Positions 1 to 10,599 are shown, numbered from the stretch's first letter. The stretch: DNA of 64,000 nt from Humulus lupulus (GCF_963169125.1 NC_084796.1:213717948-213781947), one strand, 5' to 3'. Numbers and translations: made by a program. The notes: a model not told the origin generated them from the letters alone.

Positions 1-204
1 GTTAGCTGCCTGCCAACACTCGTATTTGTCTCTAACAATCTTGGAAGCTCCTTCAGCTGAAACTTCCAGGGATTCTTCAGCCATGACGAACTTGGAGTTG
101 TCACCAATCAACACTATGTTGATGTTCTGCTTCCACTTAAGAAAGTTTTCTCCAATGAGTTTCTCCATTGAAAGTTGAGAAAGGATAGGAGTAGACACAA
201 CCAT
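1..204 (-). CDS. Copia gag polyprotein, N-terminal 68 codons (partial)
   Basis: The frame starts with ATG at 204 and stays open to the window edge. It carries the usual start of plant Copia gag proteins: a short serine/threonine-rich lead, then EKLIGENFLKWKQNINIVL, a version of the common pattern of an aromatic-Trp-Lys segment before a hydrophobic stretch, followed by IGDNSKFVM and an acidic segment. Gag forms the virus-like particle that packages the element RNA. No upstream in-frame ATG is preferred, because the sequence above is AT-rich leader. Nothing can be said about the rest of the protein. Confidence 0.8.
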   Translation of the reverse strand, partial: MVVSTPILSQLSMEKLIGENFLKWKQNINIVLIGDNSKFVMAEESLEVSAEGASKIVRDKYECWQAAN

Positions 205-2068
205 AATAATACTACAAATTATCAATAAAATAGAAATCAATCACATTTGCTCAAAATTCAAGAAATAGCACAACATATACCAAAAAATATGTAAGATATG
301 GAAAAAATAACAAAAATAATCATATATCTATTTCTTTAGGTTTTTAACTAATCTATGGTATTATTGTCTTGGTTAGCGAGAGTAAAAAAATATCATTAGT
401 TAAATAGAGTTGTAAACTCATTTAATAATAGAAACCATTATTAACAACCTACTATTAGATCAAAATAAGAAAACAAAATTTCTTATTTTATGAGTCAGAC
501 CCACGGTTTCGATAATCATAGATTTAGTCCTAACAGTCACCGTTAGGGTAAGTCTATTAGAATTTGACCTATTATTATCTATCTTTCGCAGTCTAACCAT
601 GACAAAATAACTAATGAACACCTTTCGTTGGGGGACGAATCAAAGCATCTCGAGGTCCCATTAAGCTATTGACCTTGTTAAACTAACGGTGGAGATCAAA
701 AATAATTCTTAACACGAACTCATTATTTAATTAAAAAAATAGTATATTTTATTATTAATTTTAAAAAATTAATGACTATGGTTCTTCAAAAAAAATTGTA
801 AAATCAAATTTTTAAAACTAAAGTCCTATAGTTTTCTATGAATTCTAAAGTGTCACACATTGAAACAAATTCAATTACATTAGAATTAATTTGTTGCTAA
901 TCAATATTTAGGTTTAACTATTATAATCAACCTATACAATTAAGTCCAACTGAGTCAAATGAGCCTTAACAATTGAGTTTGTATGGAGGAGGGTTGGGTC
1001 CAGTATGTCGTTCCCACTACTAGGGCCCCCAAACTTCCATACAAGGTCCAAAATACAGGAATTTAAATCTTCATTTTATTAATTGTTATTAATTGATTAA
1101 GCCTACTATAGTCATGCAAAACAAATGGGCATTCACAAGTGGAATCACCCACAAGAGATAAATTTAAACTTTACATTTTATAATGGGCCCAAATAAAACC
1201 TATTATTTTATGAATGTTTTATTTAGCAAAATACCATATATTATGCAAACATATGGGTCACTATATGCATCTAAGCCCAATTGCAAAAATACCACATATA
1301 GTGTAAATACACATGTTATAATTGGATGTTCTTAATCATGTTACTATATGAGCAAGTCTATGAATTTATATGAAAATACCACAATTGATTTCATTTTCAA
1401 AAATACCACAATTAATTTTCTAGAATTTATCCAAAATTCGAATTAATTAAATTTATGCAAAAAATAAGTAAGTCAATTTAAATGAAATTTATCAACAATT
1501 AACAAAAGTTAATTTAATTTTTATTTATCAACAATCAACTTAGTTTAAGTCATTTTGAAAAATATTAATTTAATTAAAATATCATTCATCAACAATTAAC
1601 CTAAAGTTAATTTAAATCTCATTTATTAACAATAATAAAAAAATTAATATTTTATTAATTGGTTTGCAAAACATGATATTTTTTTTAATTTAACTAATTT
1701 TAAATTTCAAAACAAATATCATTAACTATTTTTCAAAAAATATCTTGTATTGTTACAACTATCACCAAATATCTTAACCATTCATTTAAAATAATATATT
1801 AATAGTTATAACAAGCCTAAAATATCATAAATAGGTAAACAAATTCAAATATCCATAAAAGATATCTAGTCAACAAATTTTCAAATTTCAAATAATTTAA
1901 ATATTAAAATCCATAGAATAATCAGACATTAATATTTTCAAATAAAAAATATCATAAATAACAAGTATTAAAAAAACATTAATATTTGATAACTTAATTC
2001 TAATATTTTAATATATTATAAGATTTAAAATTAATTAGTTAACTTATTTTTAAATTTGAATTTGAAAC
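205..2068 (-). other. Copia leader, gag-proximal part, non-coding
   Basis: No open frame of note. The sequence is very AT-rich with many short A/T runs. A more complex block at about 960-1045 contains a G-rich segment near 985-1000 and a C-rich one near 1020-1030. It lies between gag and solo LTR A and continues beyond that insert at 9957. GAAAC at 2064-2068 is the left copy of the duplication flanking solo LTR A. I see no second primer-binding site that would mark another LTR boundary. Confidence 0.55.
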
Positions 2069-3081
2069 TGTAACGTCCCAAATTACCTAATAAGGCTTAG
2101 GGCCCTTATTAGGGGGCCAGGAAGACAAATTATGGAAAATTATGTGATTTAATTATGAAATATGTGTTTATGTAATATATATGTGTATCATTATATGATT
2201 ACGTGAGTTATATTATAATATGACTAGGTATGCATATTTAGGTGTATTAAATATGCATGTAGGCCCGTTTCTTATTAGAATGGTCATTTTCGTAATTTGG
2301 CCCATTACGGGTATATTTGGAATATATGTACATATATGTGATATATGTGTGAGACCACATAATTATGTGAATATATTTGGGTTACCCTGCACGAGACGAT
2401 CCTAGGGAGCAAGTTAGCGGGAAAGTCACAGCGAGACCTAATACCCGACTCGGGGTGAGTCAAGGGGTATTTTGGGTATTTGGCACATTGTCGAGATATC
2501 AGGTAGTGGGGATAAATATTCAAGTATATATTCAGAGTTATTGAGACTACGAGGGAATTTCTGAGATTTTTATCATTTTACCCTCAGGGACGTTTTTGGT
2601 GCCTCGAGCCTCGGGATTTACTTAGAGTTACTTGAACTCTAAGTAACCTAAAAAAAAAAAAAACACTCAGCTAACTCTCTCTGTCTCGTTACTCTCTCTG
2701 TCTCTCTATCTCTCTCTCTCTCTTGTCCCTTGAGAGATTTCTCCAAATTGTGACGAGGAAAAGGCTGAAAATTGGGAATCGATGCTAGCTTAGGCTCGAG
2801 ATTGCTTGGGGAAAAGCTTAGCATCGTTTGGGGCAATAAAGGTAACGATTTATAGCCTTAAATCTTTGTGTTTTCTCATGTTTTAGTTAAGTTTTAGAGT
2901 TTTGAAAACTCAATCTGAATTTGGTGATTTGATGAGGTCTTGGCCAAGTTTATGCTTTGGTTTTGTTGGTACTAAAGTGATGAGTTGTTTGGGAACTTTG
3001 TTTTTGGGATTTGGCTATGTTTGCATAGGTTTTTGGTAAGATTTGGCTTGAAGAAATGAGTGGGAAACTGATTTTTCATGT

Positions 3082-3581
3082 TGTTATCCCCAAAAATTGG
3101 AGTTCAATGACGTGGCAATAGAAATGACAAATGGCAAGGAATGGTTGGGTGATCTGGCTTAGGAGTGACCCAGTAGACCAGTGAATAATTTTTTACTGGC
3201 CAGTCACATGTTTGTCTGCCCAAGCATGACCATGTCCGACCAATCACATGTTTGTCTGCCCAGGCATGACCATGTCCGACCAGTCATGTGTTTGTCTTCC
3301 CAGGCATGACCATGTCCGACCAGTCATGTGTTTGTCCACCCAGGCATGACCTTGGCCGACCAGTCATGACCATGTCCGACCAGAAAAGTGCATGTCTGCC
3401 CAGTCAAGTGCATGTCTGCACAGTCAAGTGCATGTCTGCCCAGCCAAGTGCATGTCTGTCCAGTCAAGTGCATGTCTGCCCAGCCAAGTGCATGTCTGCC
3501 CAGTCAAACATGTCTGCCCAGTTAGGTGCGTGTCTGCCCAGTGAAAGTTTGGCCGACCAACCTGAATGTGATATGTATCGA
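3082..3581 (+). repeat. Truncated 5' LTR of the gag-only element
   Basis: The first 500 bp align with the 3' LTR at 7214 onward: the same TGTTATCC start, the same unique block up to about 3205, then the minisatellite and the segment beginning GAAAGTTTGGCCGACCA. Homology ends at about 3581, where the 3' LTR goes on to its TATA box and the 5' copy passes into gag. The promoter half of this LTR, the leader and the primer-binding site are therefore missing, and this copy cannot be transcribed from its own 5' LTR. Confidence 0.85.
3206..3540 (+). repeat. 20/40-bp minisatellite in the 5' LTR
   Basis: About four 40-bp units alternating a TGTTTGTCTGCCCAGGCATG-like half with a GACCATGTCCGACCAGTCA-like half are followed by about six 20-bp units of the form AAGTGCATGTCTGCCCAGTC and a degenerate end. 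The 3' LTR has the same layout but about 16 of the 20-bp units. Confidence 0.85.
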
Positions 3582-3888
3582 AAGGCCTCCACTGCACCCC
3601 GGCCAGCAGTGTAGTGGGAGAGCTCAAGTTCCGCGTAGTAAGCCCTCTGAAAAATCGAAAAGTACGGTGTTTGATTGGGCAGGAGAGCATGCTTCCCGGA
3701 AGGACCTGAGGGACGTTATCACCAACAAGAGGAGGACCGTCCCGGTCGAAGGGAAAAATCTCGACTGCCTTGACGATCAAGTAGAAATACTTGACGATGG
3801 CGCGCCAGATGGTAATGCCCGACCAGGCGGTCAAGACTTGGAACCTCATCAGTTGCACCAGCCATCCAAGCCCAGCTTGACATGCTAA
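3582..3888 (+). pseudogene. Remnant of the gag N-terminal region
   Basis: An open stretch in the frame ending at 3888 contains a charged segment (DLRDVITNKRR, then DDQVEILDD). I read this as the N-terminal spacer of a Tat-type gag, based on its position between the LTR remnant and the capsid-like domain. It is in a different frame from the main gag ORF, and the main frame carries TGA at 3915-3917, so at least one frameshift separates the two. The left end is the deletion junction with the 5' LTR. Confidence 0.4.
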
Positions 3889-4073
3889 CAACTGCAGTGC
3901 AAAGTTTGTCAAAATGACCTTCCGAGATAAATGCGATAGACCACCGGAGTGGCAGCTCATTTTGTGCCTGGATTAGAGCAGCCCAGCCACCGGCAAAATA
4001 TAAAGCTCCGGTTCTGCCAGTATATACAGAAAAGGCAGATCCCATCAGACATATTGGGAAGTTCGAGGACCAA

Positions 4074-5042
4074 ATGGAATTACTCGGAGTGAGTGACGAT
4101 TATCAGTGTAGAGTTTTCCCGACTACATTGTCGGATACTGCCCAGGAATGGTATTGGAAGTTTAAGCCAAACTCCATTACCTCATGGGAAGCATTCAGGA
4201 AGGAGTTTTGTAGACAATTCAACACTGCCCGGACTCCACCAGTTTATGCCAACCACTTGGCAGAAATCAAACAAGGAAAAGATGAGTCTCTAAAGAATTA
4301 TATACAGAGATTCATGAGAGAAGCCAATAGAGCAACTGCTGTAGGAGACGAGGGGAAGAGGGTTGCAATATCTACTGGGATAACTTATCGGAGCCCTTTG
4401 TGGGATAGCATACATAGAAATCCAATTTCAACACTTCAACAATTTCTTGACCAAGCAGAAAAATATATGAAATTGGATGATGCAATCGAGAAAGAGGAGA
4501 ATGGCATAAACAATCCGGGCGGATCAACTGACTCTCCTAAGGATGGTGGAAAGAAATGTGGAAATAACGGGTCTGACCACCATGAGGAAAAGAAAGCAAA
4601 GTTGAATTCAAGTGAAAAGCCAACCAAGTATGAGCCTCAGTTCACTAACTACACCACTCTCTCAGCTAGCCGAGCGGAGATATATCTTGCTAGTCATGAA
4701 GAGGTTCCCTACAAGAAACCTCCACCCATCAGGAAAGAGGTGAGGAAGAAAGACATGAATAAGTTTTGTCGTATCCATGGAGATTATGGTCATGACACGA
4801 ATGAATGCAATCACCTCAAGGACGAGATAGAATTTCTTCTCCGGTCGGGCAAGTTGAGGAAGTACCAAGCAGAGACACCCCAAGGAGAAGGAGGCAGCAG
4901 AAATCCTTGTTTCAGACGACAAAGATCTCCACCCTTGCAACCTGGACCTGTGGACTTTACCTTAGACACTATATGTGGAGGTCCACACTTGGCTGAGGAG
5001 AGCAACGAAGCAAAGGAGAAGTATGCTGAGCGGGAGTGCTAA
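4074..5042 (+). CDS. Gypsy (Tat-like) gag protein
   Basis: A 322-codon frame from the first ATG. The same frame is open back to 3918 and coding-like there (for example KADPIRHIGKFEDQ just before the ATG), so the ATG is not the original start. Residues 1-150 match the retrotransposon gag capsid-like domain: GVSDDYQCRVFPTTL, then DTAQEWYWKFKPNSITSW, then FCRQFN and the KQGKDESLKNYIQRFMREA pattern. Near residues 225-265 a Cys/His segment (KFCRIHGDYGHDTNEC) followed by LKDEIEFLLRSGKLRKY is the usual C-terminal signature of Tat-lineage gag. The frame then stops, and no protease follows. Gag would form particles around element RNA. This intact gag in an element without pol suggests that gag alone was retained, though drift over a short time could also explain it. 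Confidence 0.85.
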   Translation: MELLGVSDDYQCRVFPTTLSDTAQEWYWKFKPNSITSWEAFRKEFCRQFNTARTPPVYANHLAEIKQGKDESLKNYIQRFMREANRATAVGDEGKRVAISTGITYRSPLWDSIHRNPISTLQQFLDQAEKYMKLDDAIEKEENGINNPGGSTDSPKDGGKKCGNNGSDHHEEKKAKLNSSEKPTKYEPQFTNYTTLSASRAEIYLASHEEVPYKKPPPIRKEVRKKDMNKFCRIHGDYGHDTNECNHLKDEIEFLLRSGKLRKYQAETPQGEGGSRNPCFRRQRSPPLQPGPVDFTLDTICGGPHLAEESNEAKEKYAEREC

Positions 5043-7170
5043 GATCAGAAACCACTGGAGTGGCGAGCATCGGAGGATATATTATTTCTAAATACCGCTT
5101 TCAGAGTGATAGCTTGATTTCGAGTTGTTTGACTTGTTATTTAAGTTTGGTTTACGAGCTGGTTATTTGCTAACCAGTCATTTTATTTTTGAACAATTTT
5201 GGTTGTTTAAGACTCGTTATTAGACATGTTTTGTCCTTTTTAATTTACGAGTAATAAAAGAGACTACGTGCAGCGTGGTCGATTCTTGCTACAAATATGC
5301 ATGTGTGTTAGTTATCCGAGCAGTGTTCAACTGGTCGGTAAAATCGGACAGTGTTCAACTGGTCGATACGTTCAAGCAGTGTTCAACTGCTCTAATATTT
5401 TCCATATATTCTATGTGTTTCACGAGTAATTAACTGCTCGAACAGATTCGGTCAAGTAGCGAGTGACTAAGGATCTTTCAACCCTCGATCACCTAGGGGC
5501 ACATGGGGTATACTGGTATATAATTTAACACAGACAATAAGAGCACGAGTTAATATATCTATTTTTAGGCTGACTTGTAAATTTTTGAAGTCCAAAAAGG
5601 CCATTAAGCTAACTTGTTTGACAAAGCTTAAGTAACTTGGAATTTTTTAAAATTTCAAGTTAGAAGCAGATATTCGTGTGACAATAAATATTATGCTCAT
5701 AAAATGTTAAAGCAATAAGAGTGTGAGAAAGTATACTTAGTATGGACTTATGAAATGTCTATAATTTCTAAGTTAGAAAACTAAGTACTCATGCGAAAAT
5801 ATAAGGCATACATCAGAGCAAATTTACTATTCACAAAAAACTTATAACTTTTTAAGTCTAAAAAAGACTTAGAATGTTTTAAGTTAACAAAGAAAAGTAA
5901 AGTATAAATGCCAACAGCTCAGCTTCACAAGAATAAAGAGCAAACTACTAGCCGGGTACAAGGTTTAGCTAATCAGGTGCAAAGTTTTCCTAGTCTGAAG
6001 AGCAGATACAACTTCCCTGGTCGGCTAAGCATGTATCACAGATCGAGTAAGAAACTCTGTTGTTTAGTATAAATAACATCGACGAGTCCCTGGAGTGAAT
6101 CAAACAAACATAAGTCGATAAATGTAAAGGAAAAATATTTGTTGTTACTCAGAAATTATTTTATTCGGTAGTAAAAATATTTTTTATCCCTTAGAAAAAA
6201 CATGTGTGAAGGAAAAAATAAAAGGCAAAAATTTAGTGCCTAGTGTGAGTAGTGTCCGAGGAACTAGGCCCAGGAATTTGGTGCCTAAGGCGCGGCATCT
6301 GAGCAGCTGCCCTTGGTGTCCGAGCGGAGTCAGGTGCGCATCCGAGGATCCTGTGCCGAAGCGTCCGAGCCAAGGTATGCATCCAAGGAGTTGGCATATC
6401 TGGGGCTATGCCCGAGCATGATGGTGATGTGTCCGATCGGAAGGGCAGCATGTCCGAACAGCATGAAGGGTGCAATCCATGCGATGCTGGCAGGGAGATG
6501 GTGCGTACGTCCGAGGAGCAGCAATCCGTGCGTCCGAGCAGCTGGGTGCTGCATCCGAGCGGCGTCCGAGCAGCTGGACTGCATCCGCGCACGCGTCCGA
6601 AGGCTGGCATCTGAGCGGACCATGGCATTCATCCGAGCGACTGGGGTGCACCTTTAGGGAGCTTCCGCACGCATCCGAGGAGTTAGGCCTATTGGCCAAG
6701 CGGTTGAGTTGGTAATGGCGTGCGTCTGAGGAGCCACATCCAGCAAGCATCCAAGGGGTAGTCTCGTGTTGAGCCGATCGGATGGGTGGCTTTGTGTTTT
6801 CGAACAGCAACCCGAGTGTCCGAGCGGATGGCGTGGTTCGAGCGGATGTGTGATGTCCGAGTGATGGAGCCCTGATGTCCGAATGATGATGCCTTACATC
6901 CGAGCAGACAGTGGCACATGGGAAAATACATTTATGGTGCCCTTGGTAATTTTCAAAAAATAATGGCCAATTAACTATAAGGTCCAAAAGGACAATAAAT
7001 CTCAAGGACATGGGGCACAAACATGTTTTCTTACTCATGGGATACTACCACAAGATCAAAAAATATAATTTGAAGAAATCAAAAGACAAGTTCAATCATG
7101 GGATTACATGAAAATTATCGACCGAATGGAAGCTTTTGGATGACCTCAAAAGCATTTTGCTAGAAGAAAA
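5043..7170 (+). other. Non-coding interior of the gag-only element
   Basis: No pol domain in any frame. The first part (5043-5300) looks like the 3' untranslated region of a gypsy element, so gag appears to have been joined to sequence that normally follows integrase. CAGTGTTCAACTG occurs three times at 28-bp spacing (5321, 5349, 5377). A GC-rich stretch with recurring TCCGAG words lies at 6238-6930. Confidence 0.6.
6238..6930 (+). repeat. Dispersed TCCGAGC word cluster
   Basis: The words TCCGAGC, TCCGAGG and CATCCGAGC recur many times at irregular spacing, often with GCAGCTGG or GTGCATC nearby. The region is much more GC-rich than its surroundings. The open frames seen here on both strands follow from this composition and are not convincing proteins. 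Confidence 0.6.
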
Positions 7171-7213
7171 GTTTATTATGCGAGTATATCATATAATAAA
7201 CTTGGGGGGCAAA
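7171..7213 (+). promoter_or_regulatory. Polypurine tract with adjacent perfect stem-loop
   Basis: TTGGGGGGCAAA (7202-7213) lies directly before the 3' LTR and is the plus-strand primer site. Touching its 5' side is a perfect 9-bp stem, GTTTATTAT (7171-7179) and ATAATAAAC (7193-7201), with a 13-nt loop. Confidence 0.75.
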
Positions 7214-7515
7214 TGTTATCCTCAAAAATTGGAGTTCGATGACGTGGCAATAGAAATGACAAATGGCAAGGAATGGTTGGGTGATCTAGCTTAGGAGTCA
7301 CCCGGTAGACCAGTGAAGAATTTTTGACTGGCCAGTCACATGTTTGTCTGCCCAAGCATGACCATGTCTAACCAGTCACATGATTGTCTGCCCAGGCATG
7401 ACCATGTCCGACCAGTCATGTGTTTGTCTGCCCAGGCATGACCATGTCCGACCAGTCATGTGTTTGTCTGCCCAGGCATGACCTTGGCCGACCAGTCATG
7501 ACCATTTCCGACCAG

Positions 7516-7837
7516 CCAAGTGCATGTCTGCCCAGTCAAGTGCATGTCTTCCCAGTCAAGTGCATGTCTGCCCAGCCAAGTGCATGTTTGCCCAGTCAAG
7601 TGCATGTCTGCCCAGCCAAGTGCATGTCTGCCCAGTTAAGTGCATGTCTGCCCAGTCAAGTGCATGTCTGCCCAGCCAAGTGCATGTCTGCCCAGTTAAG
7701 TGCATGTCTGCCCAGTCAAGTGCATGTCTGCCCAGCCAAGTGCATGTCTGCCCAGTTAAGTGCATGTCTGCCCAGTCAAGTGCATGTCTGCCCAGCCAAG
7801 TGCATGTTTCCCCAGTCAAGTGCATGTTTGCCCAGTT
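7516..7837 (+). repeat. 20-bp minisatellite with 60-bp higher-order repeat in the 3' LTR
   Basis: Sixteen consecutive 20-bp units of AAGTGCATGTCTGCCCAGTC type start at 7518 and every 20 bp after. The third-last bases vary (GTC, GCC, GTT) in a fixed cycle, so 7621-7680, 7681-7740 and 7741-7800 are identical 60-bp blocks. There are no unique spacers, so this is not a CRISPR array. Confidence 0.95.
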
Positions 7838-8090
7838 AGGATCGTGTCTGCCTAGTGAAAGTTTGGCCGACCAGCTTGAATGTGATATGGATCGACTAGA
7901 CAGAGCAGGGCTACGCAAGAGATCCCAGAAATGGCTTCAACAAGAATCGATCTTGGCTTGTGCGGGAATCTCTCAGTTTATCCCGTGAATATAGTGTATT
8001 GTTATATTTTGAATATTACTGTAAATTAAATATAGTGAGAATAACAAAATATCCCGATTATGAGGGACATCATGTGTACGATCCTGGGCC

Positions 8091-8098
8091 TATAAATA
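8091..8098 (+). promoter_or_regulatory. TATA box of the gag-only element 3' LTR
   Basis: TATAAATA in a GC-richer context, about 315 bp before the LTR end, in the expected place for an LTR core promoter. Confidence 0.6.
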
Positions 8099-9956
8099 CA
8101 AGGCTTATGGCATCATAAAGGGGACTTTTTTGGGCTTTTGAACTTCGGATCTGAATTTTCTAGAGAGAGAGAGTACTTGTATTTGAGAGAATTCTTGTAT
8201 TCTTGTAATCTGCACTAAAGAAACTCAGTTGACTCAGGTTCATCTGATCTTGAGTGCAGGTCTATAATCACAACTCTAAGTGGATTAGGCTATTACCAAC
8301 ACATTGGGGCTGAACTACTATAAAATCGTCTGTGTCGTTTATTTTCTCTTGAAGGTTTTATTGTTTTTGACGTTCACACGTCGTTGGCCAAAAACGCGGT
8401 CAACACATGTCGAGCCGATGCCCTGTTCTTGGGGCGTCGCAGCTCTCATGAACGTAGGGAGAAGCAGGTGCTGAAATCCCTTTTGAGCCGTGGCGCTTGT
8501 AGGGGCGAACCGCGATGCATGTTGTCTAGAGGACAGACCTTGGGCTCTCTGACTTGAGGCGGGTCGGGGCTTTTTTTCCATGGGTCGCGCACTTGAAGGA
8601 TTTTTGAGCTCCAGGAAGGTTTTGAGCGCGGGAACTCAAACCTAAGGGCTCAGGAACGATTCTACTACCCGACTTAGTAGAATTCGACGTCCCACAGGCT
8701 AGGACTCGGTATGGAAGCCTTTATTTGCTCGTTATTTACGGGAATCTATATTATGGTTGTGACTAGGTCATCGCTAGGGGCTTGGAACTGGGATCATGCT
8801 CGGGGGTCATTATTTTTATACATTGCACTCGGACCTAAGGTAAGAAAACTGCACCCAATACATGATATATGTGATGAGGGCTTGGATCGGTTGTTAAATG
8901 TAATTATGAATAGGGCTCGGGCCCTTGAGAATGAACGTAATTACGGTTATGTTTGTGCTCGTTGATTAAGCATGCTTGAATGCTCTGTGTCTGTATAATT
9001 GTTTAATGATTGTTTGCATTGTCTGCGTAATTAGGGCTCGACCCCGTTAAGGAACATGGTTATTACTGTGTTTGTATTCAATTGGCTGAGATTTATGATT
9101 AATATGTATGCATACTTGTATTGTCTGAAGTATGCTTATTTATATCTGTATCTGAATATCTGGTTAAGGGATTGACTTATTAGTCAGGAGCGGCAATAGC
9201 GCGATGTGGTCTAGTCGAGAGGCATAGGCCTAATCAGGGGTGTACTATTATGTTGGCCAACCCTATGGTCATTTGGAAAACAAAGCACTTGGCTAGCTCT
9301 ATGGCTAGTTACTCAAAGTTAGGGCAAAGGGCCCCGGGTGACTCTATGGTCACATAGCTAGGGCATAGGGCCCCAGATTGACTCTATGGTCATTTATTTA
9401 GGGCTACAGGCCCCAGAATGATCCTATGATCATTTATTTGTAATTGTATGCATGCATGAGTACGTTATTACTGTTGGGCATGCTAGATATGCATATGGAA
9501 TCTATATTTACTGTTCATGCACATGTTTAAGTTTTCTTGCTGAGCCTTGGCTCACGGGTGCTATGTGGTGCAGGTAAGGGAAAAGGAAAGTTGGACCACC
9601 CATGAGTTGGAGAGCTTTGATGGCGACGTGTACATATGCAGCTACTCGACCACCATGACCAGGGTTATCTTGGAGGAACTAGGGTTGTATCTCTTATTTT
9701 GCCGCTTAGGTCGACTAGTTGTAACTTTTGAACTGTAATAACCCTTTTAAAAATCTGTTTATATTACTTTGGGATCCCATGTATGTACTAAACTTTTAAA
9801 TGAAAAGTCAACATTTCCTTTTGACCAAAAGTTTTGACCTGAACCTTGTCACTAACCTTAGTTACACGTTTATAACCAAGGGACTTGATTAGCAAGTCTG
9901 ATACTATTTAAAGTATACAATGTAACGATCCTGGATTAGGAGGACGTTACAAAAAC

Positions 9957-10584
9957 TTTGTAGAAAATATCCAATTTTTAAACATTAACAAACAACAAAA
10001 ATATTTTATTTTTCTAAAAAAATTAAATGATAAAATAAATATGATATTTTTGGGTTTGTTACAAAAAATTAATTTTATATTTTATTATCTTTAATTTTAA
10101 TTGAAAAAATTAAAAATTAAAAAATATATATGTGATGAACAGTACCTGACGAGTACTGTTCACCGTGGTTGCTGGGTACATGCATGTGCGCGCAAGGGGA
10201 GTTGTGCCGAGGGACGTGCGCGCCAGGTGAGGTGCTGCCGAGGGATGCGCGCTGCTACAGTTGAGAGCTGCGTGTGCAGGGAAGGGCAACACGTGCGGAT
10301 GCACGCAAGAGGTCCCTACAGCCCAAAAGATATTTTTAAAGATAAATTGTGTAATTTTTCAACCCAAAATCATTTTCTAAATAATTTTTACAAAGTTTTA
10401 CACCAAATAAATAATTTATAAAAATTAATTGCATAGAAAATACAATAAAATAACCCAAAATTTCTAATAATCACATATAAATTCAATATCCTTCATAAAA
10501 AAAATATGAAATCCATCCAATTACTCAACATATCAAATAATTCAATTGTTACCATGTTCATTGATGAAAATAAAAATTACCAAA
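9957..10584 (-). other. Copia leader, PBS-proximal part
   Basis: Non-coding, AT-rich except for a GC-rich block at about 10140-10310. That block begins with a hairpin at 10136-10162: a 10-bp stem (TGAACAGTAC against GTACTGTTCA) and a 7-nt loop. In a retrotransposon leader such a stem could serve RNA dimerisation or packaging, but that is inference. Confidence 0.5.
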
Positions 10585-10597
10585 GGCTCTGAGGCCA
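10585..10597 (-). promoter_or_regulatory. Copia primer-binding site (variant)
   Basis: Minus strand TGGCCTCAGAGCC, two bases past the LTR end. It resembles the TGGTATCAGAGC site complementary to the initiator methionine tRNA, with changes at the fourth and fifth positions. Confidence 0.65.
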
Positions 10598-10599
10598 GT

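Larger units (their letters stand above)
3082..8405 (+). mobile_element. Gag-only gypsy element (TR-GAG-like), 5.3 kb
   Basis: Bounded by TGTTATCC at the left and GGTCAACA at the right, with a perfect CATGT duplication at 3077-3081 and 8406-8410. The left LTR is cut short at about 3581 and joined directly to gag, so the primer-binding site is gone. The right LTR (7214-8405) is complete and follows a polypurine tract. Between them lies one gag gene and about 2.2 kb with no protease, RT, RNase H or integrase. This matches the architecture described for TR-GAG elements: terminal repeats plus gag, with enzymes supplied in trans. The gag resembles the Tat lineage. Confidence 0.85.
7214..8405 (+). 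repeat. Complete 3' LTR of the gag-only element
   Basis: 1192 bp, TG...CA ends. It contains the minisatellite in its first half and a TATAAATA box at 8091-8098, followed by a GAGAGAGAG-rich 5' untranslated stretch near 8163. Ends TCAACA just before the CATGT duplication. Confidence 0.9.
2069..9951 (+). mobile_element. Solo LTR A of the TGTAACG family, split by a gag-only element
   Basis: Starts TGTAACGTCCC and ends GGACGTTACA, with inverted ends of about 8 bp. It is flanked by GAAAC (2064-2068) and AAAAC (9952-9956), a 5-bp duplication with one mismatch. Removing the nested element and its duplication leaves about 2554 bp, close to the 2571 bp of copy B (22924-25494). The two share their starts (both read CTAATAAGG near base 25) and a later block with GGCTCACGGGTGCTA (about 9550 here, 25097 in B). 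No internal domain or second LTR is present, so a solo LTR left by LTR-LTR recombination is the simplest reading. A complete non-coding element is the alternative. Confidence 0.8.

Noticed and set aside
6206..7038. Open frames up to 210 codons on both strands
   Set aside because: They overlap each other in opposite directions and follow the GC-rich TCCGAGC words; no recognisable protein features.
7516..7837. Regular 20-bp repeats suggestive of a CRISPR array
   Set aside because: Units are contiguous without unique spacers, lie inside a plant LTR, and have a minisatellite higher-order structure.
7420..7988. Open frames of 120-154 codons on both strands over the minisatellite
   Set aside because: The repeat has no stops in several frames at once; the peptides are period artefacts (Cys/Pro/Gln-rich) with no domain.
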